A stretch of DNA of 64,000 nucleotides from Acidiphilium sp. (GCA_028688905.1 JAQTXH010000001.1:420156-484155), one strand, 5' to 3'; numbered from the stretch's first letter, positions 18,610 through 30,496 are shown. The notes: a model not told the origin generated them from the letters alone. Translations and numbers: made by a program.

Positions 18610-19884
18610 ATGGAAACGCCCCTCACCGCCAACATCAGCCCCGACCGCGAACCACTCGACATCACGGGTTATGAGCGGGCGGGCGGCTATCGCGCGGTGC
18701 GCAAGGTGCTCGGCGGGATGACCCCGGCGGACGTGATCGATGTGGTGACCCGCTCCAAATTGCGCGGACGCGGTGGTGCGGGATTTCCGACCGGCATCAA
18801 ATGGAGTCTGGTGCCGAAGGATGTCGCGGTCACGGGACCGCACTATCTCGTCGTCAATGCCGACGAGATGGAACCGGGGACGTTCAAGGACCGGCTCCTG
18901 CTCGAAGGCGATCCGCATCAGTTGATCGAGGCGGCGATTGTCGCCGCCTATGCGATCCAGGCCGCAACCGCCTATATTTTTCTGCGCGGCGAGTATTATC
19001 CGGCCGAGCGCCGCCTGCGCCAGGCGATCGGCGAAGCGGCGGCGCGCGGCTATCTTGGCGCGAATATTCTTGGTTCGGGCTACGATCTCGAAATCCATGT
19101 CCACACCAGCGGCGGCCGCTACATCTGCGGCGAGGAAACCGCCCTTCTCACCGCCCTGGAAGGACGCCGCGCGGTGCCGCGCGCGAAGCCGCCGTTTCCT
19201 CAGAGCAGTGGGTTATGGGGCAGGCCGACGGTGGTCAACAACGTCGAAACCCTCTGCAACATTCCGCATATCGTCAATAACGGAGCCGAGTGGTTCGCCG
19301 ATCTTGGCCTGGGTGACGAGGGCGGCACTAAAATCTACGGCGCGAGCGGGCGCGTGAAGCGCCCCGGTGCGTGGGAACTGCCGATGGGCACCCCGTTGTC
19401 CGAACTCATCGAAAATCACGCCGGCGGCATGCGCGACGGTTACGCGTTACGCGGCGTCCTGCCGGGCGGTCTCTCCACCTCGTTCATCACACCCGAAAAC
19501 ATCGCGGTGAAAATGGACTATGCGTCGGTGGAAAAAATCGGCAGCCGGCTTGGTACCGGCACGGTGATCGTGCTCGACGATCGAACCTGTCCGGTCGGCA
19601 TGCTGCGCAATGCGGAGCATTTTTTCGCGCAGGAATCCTGCGGCTGGTGTACGCCCTGCCGCGACGGGCTGCCCTGGGTCGAACGGCTGCTGGCCGGCAT
19701 CGAGGCGGGCGAGGGCGAGACGGAAGACCTCGACATTCTGGAGCAGCACGTCGGCCTGCTCGGACCGGGCCGTACCTTCTGCGCCCATGCGCCGGGGGCG
19801 ATGGCACCGCTCGCGAGCGGGCTGAAATATTTCCGTGCCGATTTCGAGCGGCATATTCACGACAAACGCTGTCCGTGGGCTTAG
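18610..19884 (+). CDS. nuoF: NADH-quinone oxidoreductase subunit F
   Basis: NADH-oxidising flavoprotein subunit (51 kDa type), 424 residues. The NADH/FMN site has KLRGRGGAGFPTGIKW and NADEMEPGTFKDR, and the 4Fe-4S cluster N3 ligands are ESCGWCTPCRDG plus the later Cys in RTFCAH. Start METPLTA at 18610 lies 4 bp after nuoE; longer in-frame extensions overlap nuoE. Confidence 0.97.
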   Translation: METPLTANISPDREPLDITGYERAGGYRAVRKVLGGMTPADVIDVVTRSKLRGRGGAGFPTGIKWSLVPKDVAVTGPHYLVVNADEMEPGTFKDRLLLEGDPHQLIEAAIVAAYAIQAATAYIFLRGEYYPAERRLRQAIGEAAARGYLGANILGSGYDLEIHVHTSGGRYICGEETALLTALEGRRAVPRAKPPFPQSSGLWGRPTVVNNVETLCNIPHIVNNGAEWFADLGLGDEGGTKIYGASGRVKRPGAWELPMGTPLSELIENHAGGMRDGYALRGVLPGGLSTSFITPENIAVKMDYASVEKIGSRLGTGTVIVLDDRTCPVGMLRNAEHFFAQESCGWCTPCRDGLPWVERLLAGIEAGEGETEDLDILEQHVGLLGPGRTFCAHAPGAMAPLASGLKYFRADFERHIHDKRCPWA

Positions 19885-19887
19885 GCA

Positions 19888-22602
19888 ATGAGCATCATCC
19901 ATATCGACGGTCGCGAATTCACCGCCAACCCGCAGGACAATCTGTTGCAGGTCTGCCTGTCGCACGGGTTCGATCTGCCGTATTTCTGCTGGCACCCCGC
20001 CCTCGGCTCGGTGGGGGCATGCCGGCAATGCGCGGTGCGCCAATACGCCAACCCCGAGGATAAGACCGGCCGGATCGTCATGGCCTGCATGACGCCGGCC
20101 ACCGATAACACCCGCATTTCGATTATCGATCCCGAGGCGACCGGATTCCGCGCCAACGTGATCGAATGGCTGATGACCAACCATCCGCACGACTGCCCGG
20201 TCTGCGAGGAAGGTGGCGAGTGCCACCTCCAGGACATGACGGTGATGACCGGGCACACCTATCGCCGCTACCGTTTCACCAAGCGCACCCACCGCAACCA
20301 GTACCTCGGCCCGTTCATCAAACACGAGATGAACCGCTGCATCGCATGCTATCGCTGCGTGCGGTTCTATCGCGACTATGCCGGCGGTGCCGATCTCGAC
20401 GTCCAGGCCTCGCATAACAACGTCTATTTTGGCCGCGACGCGGACGGGGTGCTGGAAAATCCATTCAGCGGCAACCTTGTCGAGGTCTGCCCGACCGGCG
20501 TGTTCACCGACAAGACGTTATCCGCCGCGTATAACCGCAAATGGGATATGCGCAGCGTGCCTTCGGTGTGCGTGCATTGCGGGGTCGGCTGCAATACCAG
20601 CGTGAGCGAGCGCGGCGGCGCGGTGCGGCGGATTCTGAACCGGTTCAACGGCGCGGTGAACGGGTATTTTCTGTGCGACCGGGGCCGGTTCGGCTACGGC
20701 TTCGCAAACAACCCCAATCGGGAGCGCGCGCCCGCCATCCGCCCCCGCGGCGGCGCGGCACGGAAGGCGACCAAAGCGGAAACGCTGGCCGAATTGGCAA
20801 AATTGCCCGGTGCCGACGGAACGATCATCGGAATCGGCTCCCCGCGCGCCTCGCTCGAAGCGAATTTCGCGCTGCGGACGCTGGTCGGCGCGGAGGCATT
20901 TTATGCCGGCGTTTCGGCCCCGGAGTCCCGCTGCCTCGCCATCGTGGTGGCCGGTCTCCAATCGGGGAACGTGAAAACGCCGACTCTGCGCGAAATGGAA
21001 GCGGCGGACGCCGTGCTGGTGCTCGGCGAGGATATTTCGAACACCGCCCCACGCATCGCCCTGGCCCTGCGTCAGGCGGTGCGCGGGCGCTCGATCGAGA
21101 TCGCGGACCGACTCAAGATCGCGCATTGGCAGGACGCGGCGGTGCGCACCGCCGCACCGGACGCGCACAGCCCGCTGTTCGTGGTGTCGCCCGCCGCCAC
21201 GGGACTCGACGACATCGCCGCCGCGACCTGCCGCGCCGCCCCCGACGACATCGCCCGGCTCGGGGCCGCGATCCGCCACGCCATCGACCACACCGAACCG
21301 GCGGTCGAGGGTCTTTCGGAAGCATTGCAGGCGCTCGCAACCCGGATCGCCGAGGCGCTGGCGGCGGCAAAGCGCCCGCTCATCGTGTCGGGCTGCGGGT
21401 TGGGCAGCGAAGCGGTGCTGCACGCCGCCTGTGCCATTGCCGAAGCCCTGTCGAACCCGGAGCGTGTACCCGGCCTTGTGCTCGCGGTGCCCGAGTGCAA
21501 CAGCCTGGGTCTCGCCCTGATGCAGAGCGGCAGCATCGAGGGCGCGATCGGTGCGGTGACCAGCGGCGGCGCGGCCACCGTCATCGTTCTGGAAAATGAT
21601 TTGTACCGGCGGGCGGAACGCCAGGCAGTTGACGCGCTGTTCAAAGCCGCCACCACGATCATCGCGCTCGATCATGTGCCGACCGAAACCATGGCCAAGG
21701 CCGACATCGCGCTGCCCGCCGCGAATTTCGCGGAATCCGACGGCACCCTGGTCAACGGCGAGGGCCGCGCCCAGCGATCGTTCCAGGGGGTGTTCCCGAA
21801 CGACGATGTCCAGGCAAGCTGGATGTGGCTGCGCGACATTGCCGCGGCACAGGGCCGCGAATTTGCCTGGCAAAGCCTGGACGATGTCGTGCGCTCCCTC
21901 GCGGCGGCGATCCCGGCGTTCGCAAAGATTGCACAAGCCACGCCACCGGGCAGTTTCCGGATCGCGGGCAGCCGCATCCGTACCCAACCGCATCGCTACA
22001 GCGGCCGTACCGCGGTCGACGCCAACCGCACGGTGCATGAGCCGCGCGCCGCGATCGCGGAGGAATCGCCGTTCAGCAACACGATGGAAGGCTATTACGG
22101 CCCGATGCCGGCATCGCTGATCCCGTTCTTCTGGGCACCGGGATGGAACTCCGGCCAGTCGCTCAACAAGTTCCAGGACGAGGTCGGCGGCGCGTTGCGC
22201 GGCGGCGATCCCGGGGTGCGGCTGCTCGAACCCGATGGAACCCACGCCCACCCCACCGAAGCCACACCCCCCGCCGCATTCGAGCGTTCATTCGGACGGT
22301 GGCTGGTGATACCACGCGATCGCCTGTTCGGCAGCGAGGAACTCAGCGCCATGGCCCCGGCGATCGCGGAGCGGATCGAACCGCCGAGCCTGTCTCTCAA
22401 TCCCGAGGACGCGCGAAGCCTGAACCTGCGGAGCGGCGATGCGATCCAGGCCGGTTTTGGGGCCAAATTGGTTCAACTGACCCTCACGGTCGCGCCGGAA
22501 CTGCCTTCGGGGGTCGCCACGATGAGCGCCGGCCTGCCGAAGCAGGACTGGCTCGCGCTGCCCGGCTGGGCCACACTGAGCCGGGCGGAGCCGGTGCCAT
22601 GA
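19888..22602 (+). CDS. nuoG: NADH-quinone oxidoreductase subunit G
   Basis: Large Fe-S subunit, 904 residues. The N-terminal 2Fe-2S ferredoxin domain (C34, C45, C48 and about C67) is followed by the His/Cys segment [19 protein letters not shown] and the 4Fe-4S ligands CIACYRC. A further set CVHCGVGC plus a Cys 27 residues later matches the C-x2-C-x3-C-x27-C pattern of cluster N7, present in Escherichia-type and Thermus NuoG but lost in most others. The rest is a molybdopterin-oxidoreductase-like domain with no visible cofactor role. The stop overlaps nuoH by 4 bp. Confidence 0.96.
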   Translation: MSIIHIDGREFTANPQDNLLQVCLSHGFDLPYFCWHPALGSVGACRQCAVRQYANPEDKTGRIVMACMTPATDNTRISIIDPEATGFRANVIEWLMTNHPHDCPVCEEGGECHLQDMTVMTGHTYRRYRFTKRTHRNQYLGPFIKHEMNRCIACYRCVRFYRDYAGGADLDVQASHNNVYFGRDADGVLENPFSGNLVEVCPTGVFTDKTLSAAYNRKWDMRSVPSVCVHCGVGCNTSVSERGGAVRRILNRFNGAVNGYFLCDRGRFGYGFANNPNRERAPAIRPRGGAARKATKAETLAELAKLPGADGTIIGIGSPRASLEANFALRTLVGAEAFYAGVSAPESRCLAIVVAGLQSGNVKTPTLREMEAADAVLVLGEDISNTAPRIALALRQAVRGRSIEIADRLKIAHWQDAAVRTAAPDAHSPLFVVSPAATGLDDIAAATCRAAPDDIARLGAAIRHAIDHTEPAVEGLSEALQALATRIAEALAAAKRPLIVSGCGLGSEAVLHAACAIAEALSNPERVPGLVLAVPECNSLGLALMQSGSIEGAIGAVTSGGAATVIVLENDLYRRAERQAVDALFKAATTIIALDHVPTETMAKADIALPAANFAESDGTLVNGEGRAQRSFQGVFPNDDVQASWMWLRDIAAAQGREFAWQSLDDVVRSLAAAIPAFAKIAQATPPGSFRIAGSRIRTQPHRYSGRTAVDANRTVHEPRAAIAEESPFSNTMEGYYGPMPASLIPFFWAPGWNSGQSLNKFQDEVGGALRGGDPGVRLLEPDGTHAHPTEATPPAAFERSFGRWLVIPRDRLFGSEELSAMAPAIAERIEPPSLSLNPEDARSLNLRSGDAIQAGFGAKLVQLTLTVAPELPSGVATMSAGLPKQDWLALPGWATLSRAEPVP

Positions 22603-23555
22603 ACCCGATCGTCTTCGGTCTGCTCAACATCGTTGGCATCCTGCTCGCCTTGGTCATCGGTGCCGCGCTGCTGACCTGGATCGAACGCCGGCTGCTCGGG
22701 TTCTGGCAGGATCGGCGCGGGCCGAACCGGGTCGGGCCGTTCGGCTCGCTCCAGGTCGTCGCCGATATGATCAAGATTTTGTTCAAGCAGGACTGGATAC
22801 CGCCGTTCGCCGACCCGGTGGTGTTCGTCCTCGCCCCGGCGGTGGTCATGGTCACCACCCTGATGGCCTTCGCAGTGGTGCCGGTGACCGCCTCGATCGG
22901 CATCGCCGGAGATATGAACATCGGGGTTCTGTTCTTCCTCGCGATGACCTCGTTGTCGGCCTATAGTGTCGTTCTCGCGGGTTGGGCCTCCAACAACAAG
23001 TATTCGCTGCTCGGCGGCATGCGCGCAGCGGCGCAGATGGTCAGCTACGAGGTCTTCATGGGTCTGGCCCTGCTCGGCGTGGTCATGCTGAGCGGATCGT
23101 TCAGCCTTGCCGCGATCGTGCGCGCCCAAAGCGGCCTGTGGTTCGTGGTGCCGCAGTTTCTCGGGTTCGTCGTGTTCGTGATTGCCGGCATCGCCGAAAC
23201 CCATCGCCTACCGTTCGATCTGCCCGAAGGCGAAAACGAGCTGGGTGCCGGGTTTCACACCGAATATTCCAGCATGAAATTCGGCATGTTCTTCGTCGGC
23301 GAATACATCGGCATCGTGCTGATCTCGGCCATGATCGCCGTGCTGTTCTTCGGCGGCTGGCAAGGGCCGTTGCTGCCGCCGATCGTGTGGTTTGCGCTCA
23401 AAACAGGGGTATTCGTCGGATTTTTCATTCTGCTGCGTGCGGCCTTGCCCCGACCGCGCTACGACCAGCTCATGGCCTACGGCTGGAAACTGATGCTGCC
23501 GCTGTCGCTGCTGAATGTCGCCCTCACCGGTGCCGTTATGCTGACGCATTGGTAG
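22599..23555 (+). CDS. nuoH: NADH-quinone oxidoreductase subunit H
   Basis: Membrane subunit joining the peripheral arm to the proton-pumping arm; 318 residues with about eight TM helices. Signatures are [20 protein letters not shown] near the N-terminus and [20 protein letters not shown] in the quinone-chamber loop. ATG 22599 overlaps the nuoG stop (ATGA); the upstream part of the open frame lies within nuoG and is not coding. Confidence 0.97.
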   Translation: MNPIVFGLLNIVGILLALVIGAALLTWIERRLLGFWQDRRGPNRVGPFGSLQVVADMIKILFKQDWIPPFADPVVFVLAPAVVMVTTLMAFAVVPVTASIGIAGDMNIGVLFFLAMTSLSAYSVVLAGWASNNKYSLLGGMRAAAQMVSYEVFMGLALLGVVMLSGSFSLAAIVRAQSGLWFVVPQFLGFVVFVIAGIAETHRLPFDLPEGENELGAGFHTEYSSMKFGMFFVGEYIGIVLISAMIAVLFFGGWQGPLLPPIVWFALKTGVFVGFFILLRAALPRPRYDQLMAYGWKLMLPLSLLNVALTGAVMLTHW

Positions 23556-23586
23556 TTCGCCTCGATTGACCGGAAGGGATTCCGCG

Positions 23587-24099
23587 ATGCTGAGTTCGAT
23601 ACGCACGCTCTGGTACACGTTCCTGCATCTGTTTCACCGCAGCGAGACGGTGCAATATCCTGAAGAAATGCCCTATCTGGCCCCGCGCTATCGCGGCCGG
23701 ATCATCCTCTCGCGCGACCCCGACGGCGAGGAGCGCTGCGTCTCGTGCTATCTGTGCGCCGTTGCCTGTCCGGTCGACTGCATCAGTCTGCAAAAGACCG
23801 AGGAAGACGGCCGCTGGTACCCGGAATGGTTCCGGATCAATTTTTCCCGTTGCATCTTCTGCGGATTCTGCGAGGAGGCCTGTCCGACCTACGCGATCCA
23901 GCTCACCCCGGATTTCGAGATGAGCGAATACGAACGCCACAACCTGATCTATGAAAAAGAAGACCTGCTGATCAGCGGCACCGGCAAATATCCCGACTAC
24001 AGCTTCTACCGGGTGGCGGGCCTCGCGATTCCCGGCAAGGACAAGGGCGACGCCGAGCGCGAACGCCCACCAGTCGACCGCCACGGACTCCTGCCATGA
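23587..24099 (+). CDS. nuoI: NADH-quinone oxidoreductase subunit I
   Basis: Ferredoxin-like subunit with two 4Fe-4S clusters (N6a, N6b): [15 protein letters not shown] and [15 protein letters not shown]. Start MLSSIRTL at 23587 with GGAAGGG upstream gives 170 residues; an in-frame start at 23566 adds seven. Coupled to nuoJ by a 4-bp overlap. Confidence 0.97.
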   Translation: MLSSIRTLWYTFLHLFHRSETVQYPEEMPYLAPRYRGRIILSRDPDGEERCVSCYLCAVACPVDCISLQKTEEDGRWYPEWFRINFSRCIFCGFCEEACPTYAIQLTPDFEMSEYERHNLIYEKEDLLISGTGKYPDYSFYRVAGLAIPGKDKGDAERERPPVDRHGLLP

Positions 24100-24611
24100 A
24101 CATCACCTTCTACCTCGCCGCCACCATCGCGGTGCTCGCCACGGTCATGGTGATCACCCGGGCGAACGGTGTGCATGCGCTGCTCTATCTGGTCGTCTCG
24201 CTGCTGGCCATCGCACTGGTGTTCTATTCGCTTGGTGCCCCCTTCGCTGCCGCGCTCGAAGTCATCGTCTATGCCGGTGCCATCATGGTTCTGTTCGTCT
24301 TCGTCGTCATGATGCTGAATTTGGGCGAGATCGCGGCGGTGCGCGAAGCGCAGTGGATGGCACCGCGGATCTGGATCGGCCCGTCGATCCTGTCGCTCAT
24401 CCTGACCGCGCAACTCGCCTATATGCTGGTCAGCAACGAGATCGGTAACACCGGTCGCGCGGTGGTCGACGCGCGCGCGGTCGGGCTCGCGCTGTATGGT
24501 CCGTATCTGCTCTGCGTCGAACTGGCGTCGATGCTGCTGCTGGCGGCGCTGGTCGGTGCCTATCGCCTCGCCGAAACCGGGCGCAGCGGCGTGATCAAAG
24601 GAGGACACTGA
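24096..24611 (+). CDS. nuoJ: NADH-quinone oxidoreductase subunit J
   Basis: Membrane subunit of 171 residues with about five hydrophobic helices. The conserved TM3 segment [20 protein letters not shown] includes the Tyr and Gly residues that form the pi-bulge in complex I structures. Lies between nuoI (4-bp overlap) and nuoK (4-bp gap). Confidence 0.96.
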   Translation: MNITFYLAATIAVLATVMVITRANGVHALLYLVVSLLAIALVFYSLGAPFAAALEVIVYAGAIMVLFVFVVMMLNLGEIAAVREAQWMAPRIWIGPSILSLILTAQLAYMLVSNEIGNTGRAVVDARAVGLALYGPYLLCVELASMLLLAALVGAYRLAETGRSGVIKGGH

Positions 24612-24615
24612 TCCG

Positions 24616-24924
24616 ATGACGACGGTTCCGTTCGGTCAACTCCTGATCCTGCCGGTCCTGCTGTTCGCACTCGGCGTCCTCGGCGTGCTGGCGCGGCGCA
24701 ATCTGGTGTTCATCCTGATGTCGATCGAAATCATGCTGAACGCTGCTGGCCTCGTGTTCATCATCGCCGGCGCGCGCTGGGGGCAGGCCGATGGCCAGAT
24801 CATGTTCCTCCTGGTGCTGACACTGGCCGCCGCCGAGGTCTCCATCGGTCTCGCGCTGATCATCCGGATTCGCGCCCGATTGCCGTCGCTCGATTCCGAC
24901 GCGGCCAATCTGTTGCAGGGGTGA
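24616..24924 (+). CDS. nuoK: NADH-quinone oxidoreductase subunit K
   Basis: MrpC-like membrane subunit of 102 residues with three TM helices. Two buried acidic residues of the proton path are visible in LMSIEIMLNAAGL and LTLAAAEVSIGLAL. Normal length, tightly packed between nuoJ and nuoL. Confidence 0.97.
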   Translation: MTTVPFGQLLILPVLLFALGVLGVLARRNLVFILMSIEIMLNAAGLVFIIAGARWGQADGQIMFLLVLTLAAAEVSIGLALIIRIRARLPSLDSDAANLLQG

Positions 24925-24928
24925 TCCG

Positions 24929-26818
24929 ATGATGCACGCGCTCTGGCTGGTCCCCGCTTTTCCGCTCCTCGGTGCCGCGATCCTGATGCTCAGCGCCGGG
25001 CGTCTCGCGCCGCGTGCGATCGCGCTCATCGCCGTGCTCCCCTGCGCGGCGTCGGCGATCGTCGCGATCACCATCGCGATCGGGTTCATCACCGCGCCGC
25101 CGCCCGGCCACGCCTTCAGCCAGATCCTGTGGCAATGGGTCGCGATCGGCGGCTTCGATCCGGCGATCGGCCTCTATCTCGATCCGCTGTCGCTGGTGAT
25201 GATGCTGGTCGTGACCGTGGTCGGTACCCTCATCCTGCTCTACGCGACCGAGTTCATGGCGGGTGATGAAGGCTACAACCGGTTCTTCGCCTACATGAAC
25301 CTGTTCGTCGCCGCGATGCTCGTGCTGCTGCTCGCGAACGATCTCCTGTTTCTCTATGTCGGCTGGGAGGGCGTCGGATTGTGCAGCTACCTGCTGATCG
25401 GATTCTGGTATCAGGACGCCGCCAACGGACTGGCCGCGCGCAAGGCCTTCATCGTCACCAGGGTCGGCGATACCGGGTTGATGATCGGCCTGTTCGTTCT
25501 GTTCACCCATCTCGGCACGCTCGACATCCAACCGCTGATGCATCGCGCGGTGCTGGCGTGGCCCCACGGGTCGAACATCGCCTCGCTTGCCGCTGCCCTC
25601 CTGCTGCTTGGCGCGATCGGCAAATCGGCCCAGCTGCCGTTGCAGACCTGGCTGCCCGACGCGATGGCCGGCCCGACCCCGGTCAGCGCGCTGATCCACG
25701 CCGCCACCATGGTCACCGCCGGGGTCTATCTGATCGCGCGGATGCATGTTCTGTATGCGCTGGCACCGCACGTGCAGATGGCGGTCGCGGCGATCGGTGC
25801 CGCGACCCTGTTCGCCGCCGCCGTTGCCGCGCTCAACCAGCACGATATCAAGCGCATCCTGGCCTATTCCACGATCAGTCAGATCGGCTACATGTTCCTC
25901 GCCCTCGGGGTCGGAGCCGAGAGCGCGGCGATTTTTCACTTCATGGCGCACGCCTTTTTCAAGGCACTGCTGTTTCTTGCCGCAGGGGCGATCACCATGC
26001 GGCTGGAACACCACGAGCACGATATTTTCCGGATGGGTGGGCTGGCCAAGCAACTGCCGGTCGCGTTCTGGAGTTTCCTGATCGGCAGTGCCTCGCTCGC
26101 GGCGCTGCCGCTGGTCACCGCCGGTTTCTACAGCAAGGAAATGATCCTGTCGGAAACCTGGGCGCATGGCGGCGCGGTGCCGATCCTGTGGGTTGCGGGT
26201 GTGGTCACCGCCTTCGTCACCGCGCTCTATATTTTCCGCGCGGTGTTCATCGTGTTCTTCGGCGAGGCCAAGACGCCGGTGGTCGGCCATTATGGCATCC
26301 GGATCATGCTGCCGCTGACGGTTCTGTCGGTTCTCGCCATCGTCGGCGGTTTTGTCGAAACCCCGAACGGGCTTGGCGGCGTCAGGCTGTTTTCTCACTT
26401 CCTCTCCAGCGTATTCGGCCATGTGCCGCTCGCGGCGAGCGCGACCGAAACCCCGCTTCTGGTCGTCGCCTCGCTGGTGTCGCTGGCGGGCGTCGCCCTC
26501 GCCTGGCTGCTCTACCTGCGCCCCGCACCCCGCTTCGTCGCCTGGGCGCAAACCCAAGCCGTGGTCGCGTGGCGAAATTTTTTCTTGTCCGGCTGGGGGT
26601 TCGACTGGTTCTATGACCGGCTGATCGTGCAACCGTTCCTGTATCTGGTCCGGATCAACCATAGCGATGTCATCGATGATGTCTTTACCGGCATCGCGGA
26701 TGGCTGCCGGGGTCTGCATGGTCTGCTCAAACAAACCCAAACCGGTCGAATCCGATGGTACGCCGCGTGGCTCGCCGCCGGATCGATCGTCACCATTGCC
26801 GTCGCGGTGATCCGATGA
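24929..26818 (+). CDS. nuoL: NADH-quinone oxidoreductase subunit L
   Basis: Distal antiporter-like proton pump subunit with the long lateral helix; 629 residues. Characteristic blocks are LYVGWEGVGLCSYLLIGFWY, QTWLPDAMAGPTPVSALIHA and AFFKALLFLAAGAITM. The C-terminal extension with a final TM helix is present. Its stop codon overlaps the nuoM start (ATGATG). Confidence 0.97.
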   Translation: MMHALWLVPAFPLLGAAILMLSAGRLAPRAIALIAVLPCAASAIVAITIAIGFITAPPPGHAFSQILWQWVAIGGFDPAIGLYLDPLSLVMMLVVTVVGTLILLYATEFMAGDEGYNRFFAYMNLFVAAMLVLLLANDLLFLYVGWEGVGLCSYLLIGFWYQDAANGLAARKAFIVTRVGDTGLMIGLFVLFTHLGTLDIQPLMHRAVLAWPHGSNIASLAAALLLLGAIGKSAQLPLQTWLPDAMAGPTPVSALIHAATMVTAGVYLIARMHVLYALAPHVQMAVAAIGAATLFAAAVAALNQHDIKRILAYSTISQIGYMFLALGVGAESAAIFHFMAHAFFKALLFLAAGAITMRLEHHEHDIFRMGGLAKQLPVAFWSFLIGSASLAALPLVTAGFYSKEMILSETWAHGGAVPILWVAGVVTAFVTALYIFRAVFIVFFGEAKTPVVGHYGIRIMLPLTVLSVLAIVGGFVETPNGLGGVRLFSHFLSSVFGHVPLAASATETPLLVVASLVSLAGVALAWLLYLRPAPRFVAWAQTQAVVAWRNFFLSGWGFDWFYDRLIVQPFLYLVRINHSDVIDDVFTGIADGCRGLHGLLKQTQTGRIRWYAAWLAAGSIVTIAVAVIR

Positions 26819-28356
26819 TGCTCCTATGGCTGATCCTGGTTCCGGCAATCGGTGGCCTGCTGGCGTGGCCGGCGGAACGGCTGCGGCCCTCGGCGGCGCG
26901 CTGGATTTCGCTCGCTTCCATGGTGGTCGACCTGCTGATCCTCCTGCAAATCTGGCAGCACCACGCCGGCCCGATCGACATCACCGGCGGCGGACGCTGG
27001 GTCGCGATGCTGAACATTCCGTGGATTCCGCAGCTTGGCATCAACATCACGCTCGGCCTCGACGGGTTGAGCCTGCTGCTGATCCTGCTCACCATTGGCC
27101 TCGGCTTCGTCTCGGTGGTGATTTCATGGAGCGAGATCGGCGAGCGGGTCGGGGCGTTCCACTTCAATCTGCTGTGGACCCTCGCGGGAACCATCGGGGT
27201 ATTCCTCGCCCTCGATCTGTTCCTGTTTTTTTTCGCCTGGGAAATCATGCTGGTGCCGATGTATTTCCTGATCGCGCTATGGGGCCACGAAAACCGCATC
27301 TATGCCTCGATCAAGTTCTTCCTGTTCACCCAGGGCAGCGGATTGCTGATGCTGCTGGCGATTCTCGCCCTGGTCCTCGTGCATCGGCGCGCGACCGGAA
27401 CCCTCACCTTCAACTATTTCCAGTTGCTCGGCACCCGGATGAACCCGGCCACCGAAATGTGGATCATGCTCGGCTTTTTCATCGCCTTCATCGTCAAGTT
27501 GCCGGCGGTGCCGTTCCACACCTGGCTGCCCGATGCCCATACCGAAGCCCCCACGGCGGGCAGCGTGATCCTGGCCGGCATCATGCTGAAAACCGGTGCC
27601 TACGGGCTGCTGCGCTTCGTGGTTCCGCTGTTCCCGCTCGCCGCGATGCGGTTCGCCCCGATCGCGATGCTACTTGGCGTCATCGGTATCATCTACGGCG
27701 CGGTGCTCGCCTTCGGCCAGACCGACATGAAGCGGCTGGTCGCCTATAGCAGCGTCAGTCACCTCGGCTTCGTTCTGCTCGGCATTTTCGCGTGGAACAC
27801 GCTGGCGCTGCAAGGGGCGGTGATGCAAATGCTCGCCCACGGCGTCAGCACTGGCGCGCTGTTCATCACCGTGGGGGCGCTGCAGGAGCGGCTGCACACC
27901 AGGGATATGCGCCAGATGGGCGGGCTGTGGGCCAGCCTGCCGCGACTTTCCGCTCTTGGGATGTTTTTCGCGATCGCCTCGCTCGGCTTGCCGGGGCTGG
28001 GTAATTTCATCGGCGAGTTTCTGATTTTGCTTGGCACGTTCCGGCTCCATCCAGTGTTCGCCGTGATCGGCGCGCTCGGCGTGATCACCGCCGCCGCCTA
28101 TTCGCTGATCCTGGTGCAGCGGGCGTTTCACGGTCCGCCGCGCGAGACGATGGCGGCGGTGCCCGATCTGCGGATGCGCCATCTCGCGGTGATGGCCGCG
28201 CTGAGTGTCGCGATCATCGGATTGGGCCTCTATCCGCAACCGATATTCGATGTCGCCGCCGGCGGACTCGCCAATCTGCAAAGCGCCACCCACGGCGTGC
28301 TGACCCTGGCGGCATCGGATACCGGTTCGAAACGCGCCGAGGGAGGATCGCGATGA
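26815..28356 (+). CDS. nuoM: NADH-quinone oxidoreductase subunit M
   Basis: Antiporter-like proton pump subunit, 513 residues. Blocks [20 protein letters not shown] and [20 protein letters not shown] carry the conserved Glu and Lys/His positions. Start MMLLWLIL at 26815 (or 26818) overlaps nuoL; the earlier frame is inside nuoL. Overlaps nuoN by 4 bp. Confidence 0.97.
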   Translation: MMLLWLILVPAIGGLLAWPAERLRPSAARWISLASMVVDLLILLQIWQHHAGPIDITGGGRWVAMLNIPWIPQLGINITLGLDGLSLLLILLTIGLGFVSVVISWSEIGERVGAFHFNLLWTLAGTIGVFLALDLFLFFFAWEIMLVPMYFLIALWGHENRIYASIKFFLFTQGSGLLMLLAILALVLVHRRATGTLTFNYFQLLGTRMNPATEMWIMLGFFIAFIVKLPAVPFHTWLPDAHTEAPTAGSVILAGIMLKTGAYGLLRFVVPLFPLAAMRFAPIAMLLGVIGIIYGAVLAFGQTDMKRLVAYSSVSHLGFVLLGIFAWNTLALQGAVMQMLAHGVSTGALFITVGALQERLHTRDMRQMGGLWASLPRLSALGMFFAIASLGLPGLGNFIGEFLILLGTFRLHPVFAVIGALGVITAAAYSLILVQRAFHGPPRETMAAVPDLRMRHLAVMAALSVAIIGLGLYPQPIFDVAAGGLANLQSATHGVLTLAASDTGSKRAEGGSR

Positions 28357-29846
28357 ACCCCGCTTTCCGCGCGGCGCTGCCGTTTTTCGCCCTCTCCGCC
28401 ACGATCGTTGTCATCATGCTGTTGATTGCGGTGCGGCGCGATCACCGGCTGATCGCGACCGTAACCGTGACCGGGCTGCTCGCCAGCCTCGCCCTGATCG
28501 CGGTCGCATCCCCGGTCGCCCCGCTCGCGGTGACGTCGATGTTTTTGGTCGATCCGTTCGCCCTGTTCTTCCTCGCCCTCGTGCTGCTCTCGACCATCGC
28601 GGTGGTGCTGCTGTCCTACACCTACCTCGAAGGCACCGGCGACGGCCCTTATGACGAATATTATCTGCTCTTGCTGATCGCGACCCTCGGGGCCGCGGCA
28701 CTGCTGGCGAGCGTGCAGTTCGCCTCGTTCTTCCTCGGGCTGGAAACCCTCAGCATCGCGCTGATCGGGTTGATCGCCTATCCGCGCAGCCGGGACCGCG
28801 CGGTCGAGGCCGGGCTGAAATACCTGCTTCTCGCCGGCGTATCCTCGGCATTCCTGCTGTTTGGCATCGCGCTGATCTATTTCGAGTTCGGCACGCTGTC
28901 GTTCGCGGCATTGGGCCGGCTCTGGAATGCCGCTCCCGGTGCCGCCGATCTCTATGCCGACACCGGCTTCGCGATGCTGCTGACCGGCATCGGCTTCAAG
29001 CTTTCGGTGGTGCCGTTCCACATGTGGGCCCCCGACATCTACGAGGGCGCGCCGGCACCGGTGACTGGCTATGTCGCGGCGGTTTCGAAAATCGCGGTGT
29101 TCGGGTTGCTGCTGCGCTACTTCGTGCTGATGGGTGGCTATCGCGACCCCTCGCTGCTGCGGGTCATCGCGCTCGTTGCCATCCTGTCGATGCTGGTCGG
29201 AAATTTGCTGGCGTTGCTACAGAACAACGTGAAGCGTATCCTTGCTTTTTCCTCGATCGCCCATCTCGGCTACGTCCTGGTCGCTCTGCTGGCGGGCAGC
29301 ATGATCGGGTTCGATGCCGCCGCCTATTATCTCGCGGCCTACGCGGTCATGACGATCGGGGCCTTCGGGGTCGTCACCCTGGTATCGCAACCGAGTGACG
29401 GTCAGGACACCGACCAACTGGATTCCTATCGCGGCCTGATGTGGACGCGCCCCTGGCTCGCCGGCGCATTCACCGCGTTTCTGCTGTCCCTGGCGGGAAT
29501 TCCGCCGACCATGGGCTTCATCGCCAAAGTCTATGTGATGACCTCCGGCGTCGGCAATTTGCTGGTCTGGCCGCTTGCGGCCCTGGTCGTCGGCAGTGTG
29601 ATCGGATTGTATTACTACCTGCGCATTATTGTCATGCTGTTCCTGCCGGCACCGGGTGTAACAATACCTTGTGTGACAACGCGGCTTTCATGGGCGGGCG
29701 GGGTCACGCTCGGGGCGCTGCTGGTGTTGTTGGTGGTGCTCGGGGCGTATCCGACGCCGTTGATTTCCGCAGCGCATGTCGCAACAACCGGGTTGGCAAT
29801 GTTTAACAATAATATTCACACGGCTGCCAATGCCTCACCACCATAG
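28353..29846 (+). CDS. nuoN: NADH-quinone oxidoreductase subunit N
   Basis: Third antiporter-like subunit, 497 residues, last gene of the operon. Shows [19 protein letters not shown] and [20 protein letters not shown], both typical of NuoN. No clear terminator hairpin with a T run was seen after the stop; the next gene (CBS protein) begins 212 bp later on the same strand. Confidence 0.97.
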   Translation: MNPAFRAALPFFALSATIVVIMLLIAVRRDHRLIATVTVTGLLASLALIAVASPVAPLAVTSMFLVDPFALFFLALVLLSTIAVVLLSYTYLEGTGDGPYDEYYLLLLIATLGAAALLASVQFASFFLGLETLSIALIGLIAYPRSRDRAVEAGLKYLLLAGVSSAFLLFGIALIYFEFGTLSFAALGRLWNAAPGAADLYADTGFAMLLTGIGFKLSVVPFHMWAPDIYEGAPAPVTGYVAAVSKIAVFGLLLRYFVLMGGYRDPSLLRVIALVAILSMLVGNLLALLQNNVKRILAFSSIAHLGYVLVALLAGSMIGFDAAAYYLAAYAVMTIGAFGVVTLVSQPSDGQDTDQLDSYRGLMWTRPWLAGAFTAFLLSLAGIPPTMGFIAKVYVMTSGVGNLLVWPLAALVVGSVIGLYYYLRIIVMLFLPAPGVTIPCVTTRLSWAGGVTLGALLVLLVVLGAYPTPLISAAHVATTGLAMFNNNIHTAANASPP

Positions 29847-30058
29847 CGGCAGTCATGATTGACGGACGTAGATGCATGAAGCTGGTTTGAAATCATCGGA
29901 TGCCGCGCACTTTATCGTTGTCTCGTGCATCCGGGACTTGGAGGATCGATGCCGGCGGCCGTTGACCATTCGGGCGGGTCGACGGTCAGGGCCAACCGCA
30001 ACGCCCGGCGCAGTGCGTTCAATGCACGCTCGACGTGCGAAAATCGGGAGAAATTGTC

Positions 30059-30496
30059 ATGGAAACCAGGGTTTCCGCTATTCTGAAACGCAAGGGCAGC
30101 AATATCGTCACGGCAATGCCGGATCAGACCATCGAGGCGTTCGCGTGCCAGCTTTACGCCCACCGCATCGGTGCGACACCGGTGCTCGATTCCGAGGGGC
30201 GGGTGATCGGTATCATCTCCGAGCGTGACGTGATCAGGGGTATCGTCGAGCACGGTGCCGCCGTCCTGGCGCTGCCGGTTCGTAGCCTGATGACGGCGGT
30301 GGTCAGCACCTGCGCGCTTGAGGACAAGATCGGCGACGTGCTGGATATGATTACCCAGAACCGAACCCGGCACATCCCGGTGGTCAAAGACGGCAAACTG
30401 GAAGGCATCGTCACGATCGGTGACGTCGTCGCCCAGCTTCTCGATGAGGCCCAATACGAGGTGGAGTCGATGCGAACCTATATCACGTCGCCATAA
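30059..30496 (+). CDS. CBS domain-pair protein
   Basis: Stand-alone Bateman module of 145 residues with two CBS repeats: residues about 5-65 (ending GVIGIISERDVIRG-like, here RVIGIISERDVIRGI) and about 75-135 (KLEGIVTIGDVVAQ). Such proteins sense adenine nucleotides or NAD(H) and modulate partners; the partner here is unknown. Start METRVSAI at 30059 has GGGAGAAA upstream. The 212 bp before it show no recognisable gene. Confidence 0.85.
   Translation: METRVSAILKRKGSNIVTAMPDQTIEAFACQLYAHRIGATPVLDSEGRVIGIISERDVIRGIVEHGAAVLALPVRSLMTAVVSTCALEDKIGDVLDMITQNRTRHIPVVKDGKLEGIVTIGDVVAQLLDEAQYEVESMRTYITSP

Noticed and set aside
24860-26848. Long minus-strand open frame opposite nuoL
   Set aside because: Arg/Asp/Gln-rich antisense translation with no motif; nuoL on the other strand is complete.
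29872-30228. Plus-strand frame between nuoN and the CBS gene
   Set aside because: Runs into the CBS gene in another frame; Arg-rich, with no ribosome site or recognisable motif.
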